Source: Sulfurimonas sp. HSL-1716
GTDB lineage: Bacteria > Campylobacterota > Campylobacteria > Campylobacterales > Sulfurimonadaceae
Direction of reading: 5' to 3'
Assembly (NCBI RefSeq): GCF_039645975.1
Contig: NZ_CP147918.1
Span: 310,001 to 374,000 of the forward strand
Length of the DNA stretch: 64,000 bases
Shown: piece by piece, positions 8,793 through 17,903 of the stretch
Layout of the letters: every line of letters starts with the position of its first letter
How positions within the stretch are numbered: the stretch's first letter is position 1
The notes under the pieces: model-generated
What the model was told of the DNA's origin: nothing
The model's database searches: none
What the model saw: the letters and a program-made list of their open reading frames with translations, nothing else
Translations under genes and position numbers: made by a program

Positions 8793-10730
8793 ATGTCAGA
8801 ATTGGGAAAAATGTTAATACAGGCCAATTCTTTATTAAAGGCCGGCAATCACCTTCAAGCAGCACAAGTATATCAAACTATTTTGCATTACCAGCCGACA
8901 AACAAACTGGCAAAAAAAGGACTCAAGAACGCCGCAAAAAAAATCCGTCCTTCTGATACTCCGACACAAAAAGAAATTGATATCGCACACGGTTTATACA
9001 ATAACAAACAGTTTCAAGAAGCACTCATTTACCTTGCCGATTTAATTGAAAAGTATCCCCATGAACCTCAATTTTATATGCTTGCCGGTGCTATCTATGC
9101 AGATTTGGGAAAATTCGAGCAGGCTGTTGCATTACAAAAGCAGGCTCTTAGTATTGATCCCCTTTTCACGAGAGCTCATAACTGCATGGGAATCGCCTTA
9201 TACGAACTCGGATATACGAATGAGGCGATTACATGTTATCAAGAAGCACTCAAAACCGATTCTCACTTTTTTCCTGCATTAAACAATCTTGCACAATCAT
9301 TAAAAAGTGCCGGAAAGATCAGTGAAGCCGTCACATGCTATGAAGAAGCGATCAAATTAGAACCAAATCATGCAATGCTTTACAGCAATCTCGCTACAAC
9401 ATTAGAACTCTCGGGCAAGCTTGAAGAGGCTATACAGCATTACAAAAAAGCTTTACTTCATGAGCCTGAGAACCAGATCATTTACAGTAAAATGCTATTT
9501 GCTCTCTCATACTCCCAAGAACAATCTTCTAAAAGTTATCTTGAAGAAGCGCGTCGTTTTGGCCAAATTATTAATCGGCAGATCAAAACATCCTTTAACC
9601 GATGGTCCTGCAATGAAGCAGCGCAAAAACTCCGTATCGGTTTTGTTTCAGGTGGTTTACGCCGCCATCCTATCGGTTTTTTTATCGAAAGTATTATGAA
9701 ACAGATGAAACCACTGAACATAGAACTCATTGCATACGACAGCAGTTTAAAAACAGATGACCTTACCGAACGGATAAAGCCGTATTTTGAAAAATGGCAT
9801 TCGATCTCCGGTATTAATGACAAAGATGTCGCTTCGATGATTCATAACGACAAAGTTCATATTCTTGTTGATCTTGACGGACATACGGAGCATCACAGGC
9901 TGGCAATATTTGCATACAAAAGTGCTCCGGTGCAAATTTCATGGCTTGGGTATCATGCAAGTACGGGAATTGAGCAAATCGATTACCTTCTCGCAGATCC
10001 GGTATCGATCCGCTCGGAAGATCAGCCCAATTATCTTGAAAAAATCCACTACATTCCGGATACACGTTTTTGCATGACTCCTCCGCTTGGCGCCATCGAA
10101 GTAGCGCCGCTGCCGGCGCTCTCTAATGGCTATATAACATTTGGCTGCTACCAAAAGCTATCTAAAATAAACGACTCTACACTAGATCTCTGGGGAGCAA
10201 TTTTGAATGCATTGCCTAATGCAAGATTGAGACTGCAAAACAGTGCATTGAGTGACATGACAATTCAAGAGGAGATAAAAAACAGGCTGCATGATTCCGG
10301 AGTCGACCTTGCACGGGTAACTCTCCAGCCGTCGCTTAACTATGAAGATTACTTGGCATCTTATGACAAAGTAGACATCTTGCTCGATACTTCTCCCTTT
10401 ACCGGTGCTACAACGACCAGTGAAGCGCTTTGGATGGGTGTGCCGACGTTAACATTAGAAGGTGATCTTCTCGTTTCGCGCCAAGGCGTGTCTATTATGC
10501 AAGCAGCAGGCCTAAACGAATGGGTTGCAGGTGACCAGACGGATTATCTTAACAAGGCGGTTGAATTCGCTTCGAATATTGATGCACTTTGCACTCTTCG
10601 CCATGGTTTAAGGGATCAGGTCAAAGCCTCTCCTCTCTATGATTCTGAGCGTTTTGCAAAAAATCTTGAAAAAGCGTTTTGGGAAATGTGGAGAGAAAAA
10701 GGCATACCCGCCTTGGCAGCTCAACAATAA
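8793..10730 (+). CDS. TPR-repeat protein with GT41 (O-GlcNAc-transferase-like) domain
   Basis: Predicted soluble glycosyltransferase. Residues 1 to about 230 are tandem TPR repeats (for example AHNCMGIALYELGYTNEAITCYQEAL and the following FFPALNNLAQSLKSAG unit). From about residue 270 the OGT-like catalytic region follows: LRIGFVSGGLRRHPIG holds the conserved HP of the family, followed by HILVDLDGHT, ISWLGYHASTG, KLSKINDSTLDLWGAIL, and DTSPFTGATTTSEALWMGVPTL, which forms the nucleotide-sugar site. The family transfers sugars to Ser/Thr of proteins; in bacteria known targets include flagellins and adhesins. The ATG at 8793 follows AAGAAGGTC. It stands alone after tRNA-Arg, with A/T-richer codon choice than its neighbours, so it may have been acquired. 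Confidence 0.9.
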   Translation: MSELGKMLIQANSLLKAGNHLQAAQVYQTILHYQPTNKLAKKGLKNAAKKIRPSDTPTQKEIDIAHGLYNNKQFQEALIYLADLIEKYPHEPQFYMLAGAIYADLGKFEQAVALQKQALSIDPLFTRAHNCMGIALYELGYTNEAITCYQEALKTDSHFFPALNNLAQSLKSAGKISEAVTCYEEAIKLEPNHAMLYSNLATTLELSGKLEEAIQHYKKALLHEPENQIIYSKMLFALSYSQEQSSKSYLEEARRFGQIINRQIKTSFNRWSCNEAAQKLRIGFVSGGLRRHPIGFFIESIMKQMKPLNIELIAYDSSLKTDDLTERIKPYFEKWHSISGINDKDVASMIHNDKVHILVDLDGHTEHHRLAIFAYKSAPVQISWLGYHASTGIEQIDYLLADPVSIRSEDQPNYLEKIHYIPDTRFCMTPPLGAIEVAPLPALSNGYITFGCYQKLSKINDSTLDLWGAILNALPNARLRLQNSALSDMTIQEEIKNRLHDSGVDLARVTLQPSLNYEDYLASYDKVDILLDTSPFTGATTTSEALWMGVPTLTLEGDLLVSRQGVSIMQAAGLNEWVAGDQTDYLNKAVEFASNIDALCTLRHGLRDQVKASPLYDSERFAKNLEKAFWEMWREKGIPALAAQQ

Positions 10731-10820
10731 TTGCGGCAGCCCATAAGTCTTTATTTTTTTTGTTTTTTAGGGTAATATCTTAAAAAGAGATGATGTAATG
10801 AATATATAAAAAGTGGATGC

Positions 10821-11024
10821 ATGAAAGATTTAATTAAACTATTAGAAGAGAACAAGTTGGCACATTTTCAATTTGACGAAGAAAATAGCAGGTTGCTCTA
10901 CACTCATGAAATAGGAACCCCCATACATAAAGATGATTTTCAAAGATTGATACAGCTCTTAAAAAAGAACGAGATCAAACATGATGATATAGGTATGGAC
11001 GTGATCCTGATACAAAGAGATTAG
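10821..11024 (+). CDS. Small unknown protein, 67 residues
   Basis: Unrecognised, charged, soluble-looking protein with two amphipathic helices (KDLIKLLEENK and DDFQRLIQLLKKNEIK) flanking a short strand-like segment. It has an ordinary codon pattern and a weak ribosome binding site (GTGG) before the ATG. A TATA-rich stretch upstream could be its promoter. It converges on the diguanylate cyclase gene with only 3 bases between stops. No function can be suggested. Confidence 0.55.
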   Translation: MKDLIKLLEENKLAHFQFDEENSRLLYTHEIGTPIHKDDFQRLIQLLKKNEIKHDDIGMDVILIQRD

Positions 11025-11027
11025 GCC

Positions 11028-12569
11028 CTATACAGCAGGACTTGAAAGGGTATTATATATGACGGCTCTGTTTCGTCCGTCGGCTTTGGCTTTGTAAAGA
11101 GCTTCATCGGCACATCTGTAAATGTTTCTTATGTTGTCCGCAAACTCCTCTTCGATTATAATTATTCCCATAGATACGGTCAGATATCTGCTTGCGTTAT
11201 TTTTACTATGTTCTATTTTTTCACTTTCTATTTTTTTTCTTATAGTATCGGCAAAAGAGAAGGCTTTGGATCGATTCTCCTCCGTATATAAGATACCAAA
11301 CTCCTCGCCGCCGAGTCTAAAAGCCATATCGCCTGCCCTTTTCAAAGATCTTTTTAAATGTCTGGCAACTGTTTTTATGGCCATGTCGCCTGCCTGATGT
11401 CCATAGGTGTCATTGTATTGTTTGAAGTAATCTATATCCAAAATAATAAAAACGGGCGTCTGTTTTGCTCTCAATTGAATTTTCAAAAAATTATTAAAGA
11501 TATCGTCAAAATGTCTTCTGTTGTATAAAGAGGTTAGGGCGTCCGTTATGGTCAGCTCTTCTATTATGTCGATATATTCTCTGTTCTTATTGTAAAAAAC
11601 CCTATTGATATAGATTATGAACAAAATAGATAACAGACCGACACATAAAATAATGACAGAGAGTTTTCTGTTCTTTTTTAATTTTTTCTCTAAATTACTA
11701 TGTAAGAGTTGTAAATTTGAATCATACAGAGTTCTTATGGAATCGAGATCGTTTGTCATTAAAGTGAAAATATTATCTGTTTCAAGTGCAGTTTTGTCCT
11801 CTTTGGACAGAGTAGCGCTTACAAGTGCAGCAACTTTGTTTTGCGTCTGCATAATATTTTTGCGAACTCGTTCAAGGAGGGCGATATCCTCTTTTTTCTG
11901 CATAAAAAGCTTGTTATAATCCAGCTTGTTCAATCTGTCTTTGATCTTGATCTGCAGGGTAGACAGCTGTTCTTTTTGCTCCGGTGTTAAAGTTTTACAG
12001 TGCATGCCTAGCGTTATTGCTTTTATCTGCCGGTTGTATTCCATAAGCTCAGGAAGGAGATAAACTACATTGTCCATCAAAACATAAGAGCTTAGATAGG
12101 GATCCAAAATAAGCTTGTAACGAAAAGCGATATTATTTGAAAAGAGCATAAAATCGTTTATCATATGAGTAAAGTATTCATCTCCTTTATCAGTGAGCGG
12201 GGTGTTTTTTGTTTTTTTCACATATTGCAGCAATTCGCTTTTTAAGGAAATATCTTTTTGAAGGATCAGTAAAATATTTTCCAGTGAAGTCAGATCTTTG
12301 GAAATATTTTCTTTTAAAGTTTCTATTGATTTTTCATTTGGATCTTTTATGCAGCTCAGATCTCTTAATGCTTGGATATCAAAAACGGTTTTTTCTATTC
12401 GTGATATGACCTTTAATCCTCTTATCTCGTAAGAGACGAAGTCCACATCATCTTGTACATGCAAAAATGCATAAGAAGAGATGATCAGGATACCTAAAAC
12501 AGGCACTAACGTTATGAAAATAAAAAAGTACAGAGTTCTTCTCTTTTTCTCTTTGTTCAAGTTCTTCAT
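11028..12569 (-). CDS. Membrane-anchored diguanylate cyclase
   Basis: Makes c-di-GMP from two GTP. The N-terminus has a positive stretch followed by TM1 (about 12-35). Next comes a roughly 270-residue helical periplasmic region of unknown ligand, TM2 (about 303-325, SVIILCVGLLSILFIIY) and a C-terminal GGDEF domain. The active-site loop is LGGEEF with an RxxD inhibition site (RAGD) five residues before it; FIILDIDYFKQYNDTYGHQAGD is the metal/GTP-binding stretch. All catalytic features are present. It is the second c-di-GMP gene within 7 kb. The start ATG at 12569 opens a 166-base intergenic region shared with the divergent PAS gene. Confidence 0.93.
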   Translation of the reverse strand: MKNLNKEKKRRTLYFFIFITLVPVLGILIISSYAFLHVQDDVDFVSYEIRGLKVISRIEKTVFDIQALRDLSCIKDPNEKSIETLKENISKDLTSLENILLILQKDISLKSELLQYVKKTKNTPLTDKGDEYFTHMINDFMLFSNNIAFRYKLILDPYLSSYVLMDNVVYLLPELMEYNRQIKAITLGMHCKTLTPEQKEQLSTLQIKIKDRLNKLDYNKLFMQKKEDIALLERVRKNIMQTQNKVAALVSATLSKEDKTALETDNIFTLMTNDLDSIRTLYDSNLQLLHSNLEKKLKKNRKLSVIILCVGLLSILFIIYINRVFYNKNREYIDIIEELTITDALTSLYNRRHFDDIFNNFLKIQLRAKQTPVFIILDIDYFKQYNDTYGHQAGDMAIKTVARHLKRSLKRAGDMAFRLGGEEFGILYTEENRSKAFSFADTIRKKIESEKIEHSKNNASRYLTVSMGIIIIEEEFADNIRNIYRCADEALYKAKADGRNRAVIYNTLSSPAV

Positions 12570-12696
12570 AACTATCGCTTCTCTTTATCAGGTGTAGTAA
12601 AACTGAGTTATTCTTAATAAATCTTATCACAAAATACTTAATTAATATTTTGTTGATTTAAAATAATGCAACAAGTTCACTTATATTGTTGTTTTT

Positions 12697-12708
12697 TATG
12701 ATATCATA
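12697..12708. promoter_or_regulatory. 12-bp perfect palindrome upstream of PAS gene
   Basis: TATGATATCATA is its own reverse complement, lies 28 bases before the PAS-protein ATG and could double as a -10 region or an operator. The surrounding DNA is A/T-rich, so chance is possible. Confidence 0.3.
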
Positions 12709-12735
12709 GTGCCGATTTCATTGAAGGATGTTGTT

Positions 12736-13119
12736 ATGCAAGAGTATATTCTCAAAAGTGATGATTTTTTAGTCTCACAAACGGATGAAAAAGGTATTAT
12801 CCTTTTTGCAAACGATGATTTTTGCAAAATAGCAGGATACGGTATAGATGAGCTAGTCGGCAAGAATCATAACATAGTAAGACATCCTGATATGCCAAAA
12901 GCGGCATTCAAAGGTCTTTGGGACACGGTAAAGACCGGAAGAGTCTGGCATGGCTATGTGAAAAACAAGACTAAAACCGGCGGGCATTATTGGGTTTATG
13001 CGACGGTGTACCCGATGTATGACGAGATAAGAAAAGCCAAGACCTATCTCTCTTGCAGAAGAAAGCCGTCTGAAAAAGAGATACAAGACGCACAAAATCT
13101 ATATAAAACTTTACAATAG
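12736..13119 (+). CDS. Aer-type PAS protein (CetB-like energy-taxis sensor)
   Basis: A single PAS domain of 127 residues with the signature of FAD-binding Aer sensors: FLVSQTDEKGIILFAND, NHNIVRHPDMPKAAF, and GGHYWVYATVYP. No transmitter is present; the signal must pass to a partner, and the chemoreceptor gene begins 12 bases downstream. In Campylobacter jejuni the PAS protein CetB and the receptor CetA form such a split system that responds to redox or energy state. I place the start at ATG 12736, with GAAGGA upstream, rather than the in-frame GTG at 12709, which lies inside a palindrome. Confidence 0.88.
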   Translation: MQEYILKSDDFLVSQTDEKGIILFANDDFCKIAGYGIDELVGKNHNIVRHPDMPKAAFKGLWDTVKTGRVWHGYVKNKTKTGGHYWVYATVYPMYDEIRKAKTYLSCRRKPSEKEIQDAQNLYKTLQ

Positions 13120-13130
13120 GATAGATATAT

Positions 13131-14246
13131 ATGAACAAATTGCAAAAAAATGCGGTAACGGGTGCGGCGTTTGGTCTCTTGATACTCTCTTTGATATTTA
13201 TCGATTCATTATGGGTTCATGTTCTTTTGACGGTCGCGGTACTGGGTGTAATAGTGGTTATGCAAAATTCATCGGCTTCAAGCGCCAGATCGGGCACAAT
13301 GGAAAAACTTGAAGAGATCGACGAACTTTTGGATTTTGAAAGGAATAAGGTAGAGATAGCAAAAGATACGCAAGACGAACTTGAAAAAAGTCTGAACAAG
13401 CTGCTTTTAAAATATGAAAAGATCGTTTTGGACGATACCAAAGTGGCGGGAGAAATGGTGCTGCTTACCGACAAGGTCTCTAAAGGACACTATTCATGCA
13501 GGATCGGTGCGGATACAAAGACTCCGTATGTTCATGTATTGAGAAACAGCATGAACAACATGCTCGATTCCGCGGAAAAAAACTTGGACAATGCGATAAC
13601 AACGCTTAAAAATTTTGCCGGCGGAGATTTTAAAGCGCGCAGCAACGTAAACGTGGAAGCTAAAATGGCGGAGCTTTTGGAAAATATAAACAGTCTGGGA
13701 CAGTCGCTTGAGGATATGCAAAAACAAAATGAGGATTCAAATCAGCAGATCATCGAATCCGCAAATACCTTGAACAGTACCATCGAAAATATCACAAATA
13801 CGACGATCGTAGATTTTAAAGATATGATAAACTCGATCGTCGAGCGCATACACGACGTATCTCAAAAAGAGAATGAGATGGTCGGTCATCTTCAAGCACT
13901 TGTACAAAATGCCAATGATACGAAGGTTATACTACAGACTATCGGCGATATAGCCGAACAGACAAATCTTTTGGCTCTCAATGCCGCTATCGAAGCCGCA
14001 CGTGCAGGCGAACATGGACGCGGTTTTGCCGTTGTCGCCGATGAGGTCAGAAAGCTTGCCGAGCGTACGCAAAAAAGTCTGGCGGAAACCTCTGCCACTA
14101 CGAATGTGCTTATTCAGTCTATCTCCGATAGTTCCGATGCGTTAAACAAAAATGCCGATGAGGTAAATGAGATCTCCGATGACGTGAGTGCGGTCAGCAC
14201 TAAAATGGATGAGATCATAGATATGTTGAAGAGCTTAAGCAAATAG
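13131..14246 (+). CDS. Methyl-accepting chemotaxis protein, CetA-like, without periplasmic sensor
   Basis: Two adjacent N-terminal membrane segments (about residues 9-48) with almost no loop, so there is no periplasmic ligand domain. A HAMP-like/coiled-coil section (about 60-230) follows, then the cytoplasmic signalling tip (about 270-310) with [19 protein letters not shown] and [14 protein letters not shown], which binds CheA/CheW. The distal helix bundle is short (371 residues overall). With the PAS protein upstream it fits a bipartite Aer/CetAB receptor that reads metabolic state from inside the cell. Confidence 0.9.
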   Translation: MNKLQKNAVTGAAFGLLILSLIFIDSLWVHVLLTVAVLGVIVVMQNSSASSARSGTMEKLEEIDELLDFERNKVEIAKDTQDELEKSLNKLLLKYEKIVLDDTKVAGEMVLLTDKVSKGHYSCRIGADTKTPYVHVLRNSMNNMLDSAEKNLDNAITTLKNFAGGDFKARSNVNVEAKMAELLENINSLGQSLEDMQKQNEDSNQQIIESANTLNSTIENITNTTIVDFKDMINSIVERIHDVSQKENEMVGHLQALVQNANDTKVILQTIGDIAEQTNLLALNAAIEAARAGEHGRGFAVVADEVRKLAERTQKSLAETSATTNVLIQSISDSSDALNKNADEVNEISDDVSAVSTKMDEIIDMLKSLSK

Positions 14247-14263
14247 AGTATTTAACTGCTCTT
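14229..14263. terminator. Possible bidirectional terminator hairpin
   Basis: AAGAGC (14229-14234) pairs with GCTCTT (14258-14263), and inside it AAATA pairs with TATTT around a GAG loop. It spans the stop codons of the convergent chemoreceptor and ribA genes. No long T tract follows, so strength is uncertain. Confidence 0.35.
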
Positions 14264-14825
14264 AAAGAAGATGCCCCATCTCGTCGCGCTTGACATGCAG
14301 ATAGTTCTCATTGTGTTTGTTGGGTTTGATGACGATCGGGATGCGTTCGACTATCTCTACATTTTCGATTGAGTTTATTTTTGTCGGATTGTTCGTCAGA
14401 AGTCTTATCTTTTTAATTCCGAAATGGTTGAGTATGAACGTTACCATCTCATATGTTCTTTCGTCTGCGGCAAAACCCAGCTGATGGTTCGCTTCTATCG
14501 TATTGAGTCCTTTGTCCTGCAGGGCGTAGGCGTTTATCTTGTTAAGAAGACCGATATTGCGTCCTTCCTGGCGAAGATAGATAACCATACCGCCCAGATC
14601 CTCTGCCATTTTCAGCGCGACTTCGAGCTGGTCTCTGCAGTCACATTTTAAACTTCCTATCGCATCGCCTGTCAAACACTCTGAGTGAACACGGACGACA
14701 GGCGTATCTTCTAAAGGTTCTTTATAGATGACGAGATGTTCTTTGTTTCCCTCTTTGAAGGCTTTTACTTTAAAATTTCCAAAGCGGGACGGTAGATTTG
14801 CTACCTCAGATATGGTTATTTTCAT
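14262..14825 (-). CDS. ribA: GTP cyclohydrolase II
   Basis: First step of riboflavin synthesis: opens GTP to 2,5-diamino-6-ribosylamino-pyrimidinone phosphate, releasing formate and pyrophosphate. Zinc ligands are seen in SECLTGDAIGSLKCDC (Cys-x10-Cys-x-Cys). Further family motifs are the YLRQEGRNIGLLNKINAYALQ stretch, with the catalytic Arg, and LTNNPTKI near the end. At 187 residues it is the stand-alone form without a RibB domain. It is far from ribH (30158), so riboflavin genes are scattered here. A minus-strand TATAAT lies at 14869-14874. Confidence 0.95.
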   Translation of the reverse strand: MKITISEVANLPSRFGNFKVKAFKEGNKEHLVIYKEPLEDTPVVRVHSECLTGDAIGSLKCDCRDQLEVALKMAEDLGGMVIYLRQEGRNIGLLNKINAYALQDKGLNTIEANHQLGFAADERTYEMVTFILNHFGIKKIRLLTNNPTKINSIENVEIVERIPIVIKPNKHNENYLHVKRDEMGHLL

Positions 14826-14868
14826 TTATTTTAACTTTAAATAGATAGAATTAGATAATATTTTCAAA

Positions 14869-14874
14869 ATTATA
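14869..14874 (-). promoter_or_regulatory. -10 box for ribA
   Basis: On the minus strand GGATATAATTTTG contains a perfect TATAAT, 44 bases before the ribA ATG, inside the region shared with divergent hemB. Confidence 0.5.
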
Positions 14875-14898
14875 TCCAATAATGATAAAGGTACTATT

Positions 14899-15873
14899 AT
14901 GTTTCAGCGTTTTCGTAGAACAAGACTAAATCCGCATCTCCGCAAATTGGTAAGGGAGACAGATGTAAGCGTCGATGATTTCATATATCCGCTTTTTGCG
15001 CGTTCAGGAGAAGGTATAAAGACGGAAGTTGCTTCCATGCCGGGCGTTTATCAGATGAGTATAGACGAGATAGTAAAAGAGTGCGCGGGGTTAAAATCAC
15101 TCGGTATCTACTCGATCATACTTTTCGGTATTCCCGATGTGAAAGATTCGATAGGTTCGGATGCCTTAAGCGAAAACGGCATCATAGCCCAGGCGGTTCG
15201 TGCCGTGAAGAGCGCGCATCCGGACATGTTCGTCGTGACGGACCTGTGTTTTTGCGAGTATACCGATCATGGACACTGCGGCATCATCGACCATATCCAT
15301 GAGACCGTCGACAACGATTCGACTTTGGAGATCTCCGCGACGCAGGTGCTTGTGCATGCAAAAGCGGGAGCGGACATGATAGCGCCTTCGGGGATGATGG
15401 ACGGTATCATAGAGACTCTTAGAAATACCCTTGACAGCAACGGTTTTGAAAACCTGCCTATCATGAGCTACTCTACGAAATTCGCGAGCGGATACTACGG
15501 ACCGTTCCGTGACGTGGCCGAATCCGTTCCCTCTTTCGGGGACCGTTCTACCTATCAGATGGATCCGGCCAACAGACGTGAGGCGATCGCCGAGAGTATT
15601 GCCGATGAGATGCAGGGAGCCGATATCTTGATGGTAAAACCTGCACTTGCGTATCTCGATATCGTCAGAGACATCAAAGAGAACACGTCGCTGCCTCTGG
15701 CGGTTTACAACGTAAGCGGAGAGTATGCGATGCTAAAGTATGCGGGAGCGAACAATCTTATAGACTATGAACGCGTCGTAATGGAGACAATGGTGGCTTT
15801 TAAACGTGCAGGTGCAGATATAATAATCTCTTATCATGCCAAAGAGGTGGCAAAGATACTTGCAAACGGATAG
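14899..15873 (+). CDS. hemB: Delta-aminolevulinic acid dehydratase (porphobilinogen synthase)
   Basis: Condenses two 5-aminolevulinate molecules to porphobilinogen in heme synthesis. Metal-binding Cys residues are in [13 protein letters not shown] (about residues 115-127), indicating a zinc-type catalytic site. The two Schiff-base lysines sit in [15 protein letters not shown] and [11 protein letters not shown]. The 324-residue length is normal. The ATG at 14899 follows AAAGG. Another heme gene of the window, hemJ, lies 5.3 kb downstream. Confidence 0.97.
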   Translation: MFQRFRRTRLNPHLRKLVRETDVSVDDFIYPLFARSGEGIKTEVASMPGVYQMSIDEIVKECAGLKSLGIYSIILFGIPDVKDSIGSDALSENGIIAQAVRAVKSAHPDMFVVTDLCFCEYTDHGHCGIIDHIHETVDNDSTLEISATQVLVHAKAGADMIAPSGMMDGIIETLRNTLDSNGFENLPIMSYSTKFASGYYGPFRDVAESVPSFGDRSTYQMDPANRREAIAESIADEMQGADILMVKPALAYLDIVRDIKENTSLPLAVYNVSGEYAMLKYAGANNLIDYERVVMETMVAFKRAGADIIISYHAKEVAKILANG

Positions 15874-15942
15874 ACTTATCTCTATCAAAGTTACTTATGA
15901 ATAAAATAATCGTATTGTTCGATAATTAAAGGAAGTATTTAA

Positions 15943-16875
15943 ATGAAGCATTTTTTAACGCTCAAAGATTTTACGAAAGAGGAGATTTTAGAGATCATTA
16001 ATCTTGGGCTGGAAATAAAAAAAGATCTGAAAAACGGGATACATAAAGACTATATGTCCAAAAAAACGTTGGCGATGATCTTTGAAAAAAGCTCTACAAG
16101 AACACGCGTGAGCTTTGAGACGGGAATATACCAGCTCGGCGGACATGGTCTGTTTTTGTCAAACCGTGATATCCATCTCGGACGCGGCGAACCCGTAAAG
16201 GATACTGCGCGCGTTATCTCGAGTATGTGCGACATGGTTATGATCAGAACTTTTGAACACTCCAAGATAGAGGAGTTCTCCTCATATTCAAAAGTACCCG
16301 TGATAAACGGGTTGACCGATTCATATCACCCCGTACAGCTTTTAGCGGACTATATGACCATGATCGAGTACGGTGTAGCAGAAAATACTGTCGTAGCATA
16401 TATCGGAGACGGAAACAATATGACCCATTCATGGCTTATGCTTGCGAGCAAACTTGGTTTTGAACTGCGCATCGCGACGCCGAAAGGGTATGAAGTGGAT
16501 TCGAAGGTACTAGAAGACGCCTATGCGTTCGCAAAAAAAAGCGGGGCAAAGATATTTGTGTCAAACGATCCTAAAGAGGCGATAAGAGGTGCGAACGTCG
16601 TTACGACGGATACATGGGCGTCGATGGGACAGGAGAGTGAAAAAGAGCAGAGAATCAAAGACTTCAAAGGGTTTATGGTAGACGATCTGATGATGTGTAT
16701 AGCCGATAAAAACGCTAAGTTCCTGCATTGTCTTCCCGCTTATAGAGGTCAGGAAGTGAGCGAATCGGTTTTAGAAGGACACAGCGATATCGTGTTTGAT
16801 GAAGCAGAAAATCGTTTACATGCGCAAAAAGGTCTGATGGTCTGGCTGGATCGTCAAAGAGGCGGTTCTAAATAG
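15943..16875 (+). CDS. argF: Ornithine carbamoyltransferase
   Basis: Makes citrulline from ornithine and carbamoyl phosphate in arginine synthesis. The carbamoyl-phosphate loop is [11 protein letters not shown] (near residue 50), the [11 protein letters not shown] segment is present, and the catalytic [11 protein letters not shown] is at about 262. At 310 residues it has normal length. It sits alone downstream of hemB (69 bases apart). Its stop lies inside a long hairpin shared with the convergent gene. Confidence 0.95.
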   Translation: MKHFLTLKDFTKEEILEIINLGLEIKKDLKNGIHKDYMSKKTLAMIFEKSSTRTRVSFETGIYQLGGHGLFLSNRDIHLGRGEPVKDTARVISSMCDMVMIRTFEHSKIEEFSSYSKVPVINGLTDSYHPVQLLADYMTMIEYGVAENTVVAYIGDGNNMTHSWLMLASKLGFELRIATPKGYEVDSKVLEDAYAFAKKSGAKIFVSNDPKEAIRGANVVTTDTWASMGQESEKEQRIKDFKGFMVDDLMMCIADKNAKFLHCLPAYRGQEVSESVLEGHSDIVFDEAENRLHAQKGLMVWLDRQRGGSK

Positions 16876-16888
16876 TTTAGAGCCAGCC
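16861..16888. terminator. Bidirectional terminator-like hairpin over two stop codons
   Basis: GGCGGTTCTAAA (16861-16872) pairs with TTTAGAGCCAGCC (16876-16888) around the loop TAG: twelve pairs with one G-U and one bulged A. It covers the argF stop and the stop of the convergent NIT-like gene. A modest T-rich stretch (16889-16900) follows on the plus strand. Confidence 0.55.
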
Positions 16889-17728
16889 TTTAGAGTCTTT
16901 TAAAATAGCCTCATTGCTTGTATTGTATGCTTGTATGATGAGCGAGATCAGCTTTGTCCCTCTATCGAAATAATTATTTGAATCTACGCTGATTGCATCT
17001 TTAGAAAATTTATCTTCGGTAAGTTCGGTATAGTCTTTAGCCGCTTGATAGACGGCTTCTATCTCCTCGGGCATATCTACAGAGCTCTCTTTTGGAAAAT
17101 CGTGAATAAGTTTATTTATCTGTATCTTTAGTTTTTCATTGAATTTTTGAATCTCATGTATAAGCAGGGAGATATGTTCAAACTCCTCTTTTTTTATGTT
17201 TCCTTTTGCAGCGATCCCGGAACCGTACCCTCTTAACTGGCCTACATATTCGGTCATTGGGAGCATGATCTCCATCATGATAGAGGAGCTCTCTTTGGCA
17301 AAAGCATTCAGGTCCTTCGTATTTCTTTTGTTGACACTTTGCGCGAGCATCAAAATCTGCCCGATCTGTTCGCTGTAGTCGGCAAAAACGTCATTGGCAT
17401 GCAGTTTGAGAGCTTTATTGTTAAGTTTGATAAGAGCTTGAGAGATAGAGGTCGCTCTACTGTTTATGACAGGGTCTGCGGCAATTGGAAGCGACTCCAT
17501 AGTACCGATGGCTCTTTTCATCTCGTCTCTGCCGTTGTATATTAAAAGCAGAACCGTATCGTTGCCGTTGAGATAAGAGTTTGTCAGGCCTCTGGTTCTC
17601 TGAGTCGAGATCAATAAGTCTTTTAAAGCCCCGATATAAACGCTGTTTTCTGCTTGTTGTTTATTAGTAAATAAAGATTTCGCGTCCAAATTAAGTAATA
17701 AAAGAAATATTATGATCAAAATACGCAT
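16877..17728 (-). CDS. Exported NIT-like (nitrate/nitrite sensing domain) protein
   Basis: A signal peptide (MRILIIIFLLLLNLDAKS) is followed by an all-helical domain. The segment ISTQRTRGLTNSYLNGND (about residues 40-57) fits the hallmark of NIT domains, which usually read Q-x-ERG-L-S-x-x-Y-L, and the helical pattern of the rest agrees. NIT domains normally sit outside the membrane in receptors and sense nitrate or nitrite; this one has no transmembrane anchor or output domain, so it would act as a free periplasmic binder. It is divergent from a pentaheme cytochrome. The ribosome binding site GAGGA lies before the ATG at 17728. Ligand and function are inference. Confidence 0.6.
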   Translation of the reverse strand: MRILIIIFLLLLNLDAKSLFTNKQQAENSVYIGALKDLLISTQRTRGLTNSYLNGNDTVLLLIYNGRDEMKRAIGTMESLPIAADPVINSRATSISQALIKLNNKALKLHANDVFADYSEQIGQILMLAQSVNKRNTKDLNAFAKESSSIMMEIMLPMTEYVGQLRGYGSGIAAKGNIKKEEFEHISLLIHEIQKFNEKLKIQINKLIHDFPKESSVDMPEEIEAVYQAAKDYTELTEDKFSKDAISVDSNNYFDRGTKLISLIIQAYNTSNEAILKDSKGWL

Positions 17729-17736
17729 ATTCGTAT

Positions 17737-17767
17737 CCTCGGTCTATGGTGTCTAGTACGCGAGGGA
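17737..17767 (-). promoter_or_regulatory. Inverted repeat overlapping the ribosome binding site of the NIT-like gene
   Basis: On the minus strand CCTCG upstream pairs with CGAGG, the ribosome binding site of the gene starting at 17728, across about 20 bases. The stem is only 5-6 pairs, so a role in translation control is speculative. Confidence 0.25.
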
Positions 17768-17903
17768 GTCTATCATTATTTAAAATTGTATTTATTGACA
17801 AATATCAAGAAATACGGCAAAAATAGATACAATTTAGTTTGGCTGTGTTATTATTACTCTATATATTATAACTGTTTATTATTTAAGTACTAAGAGGACA
17901 AAG

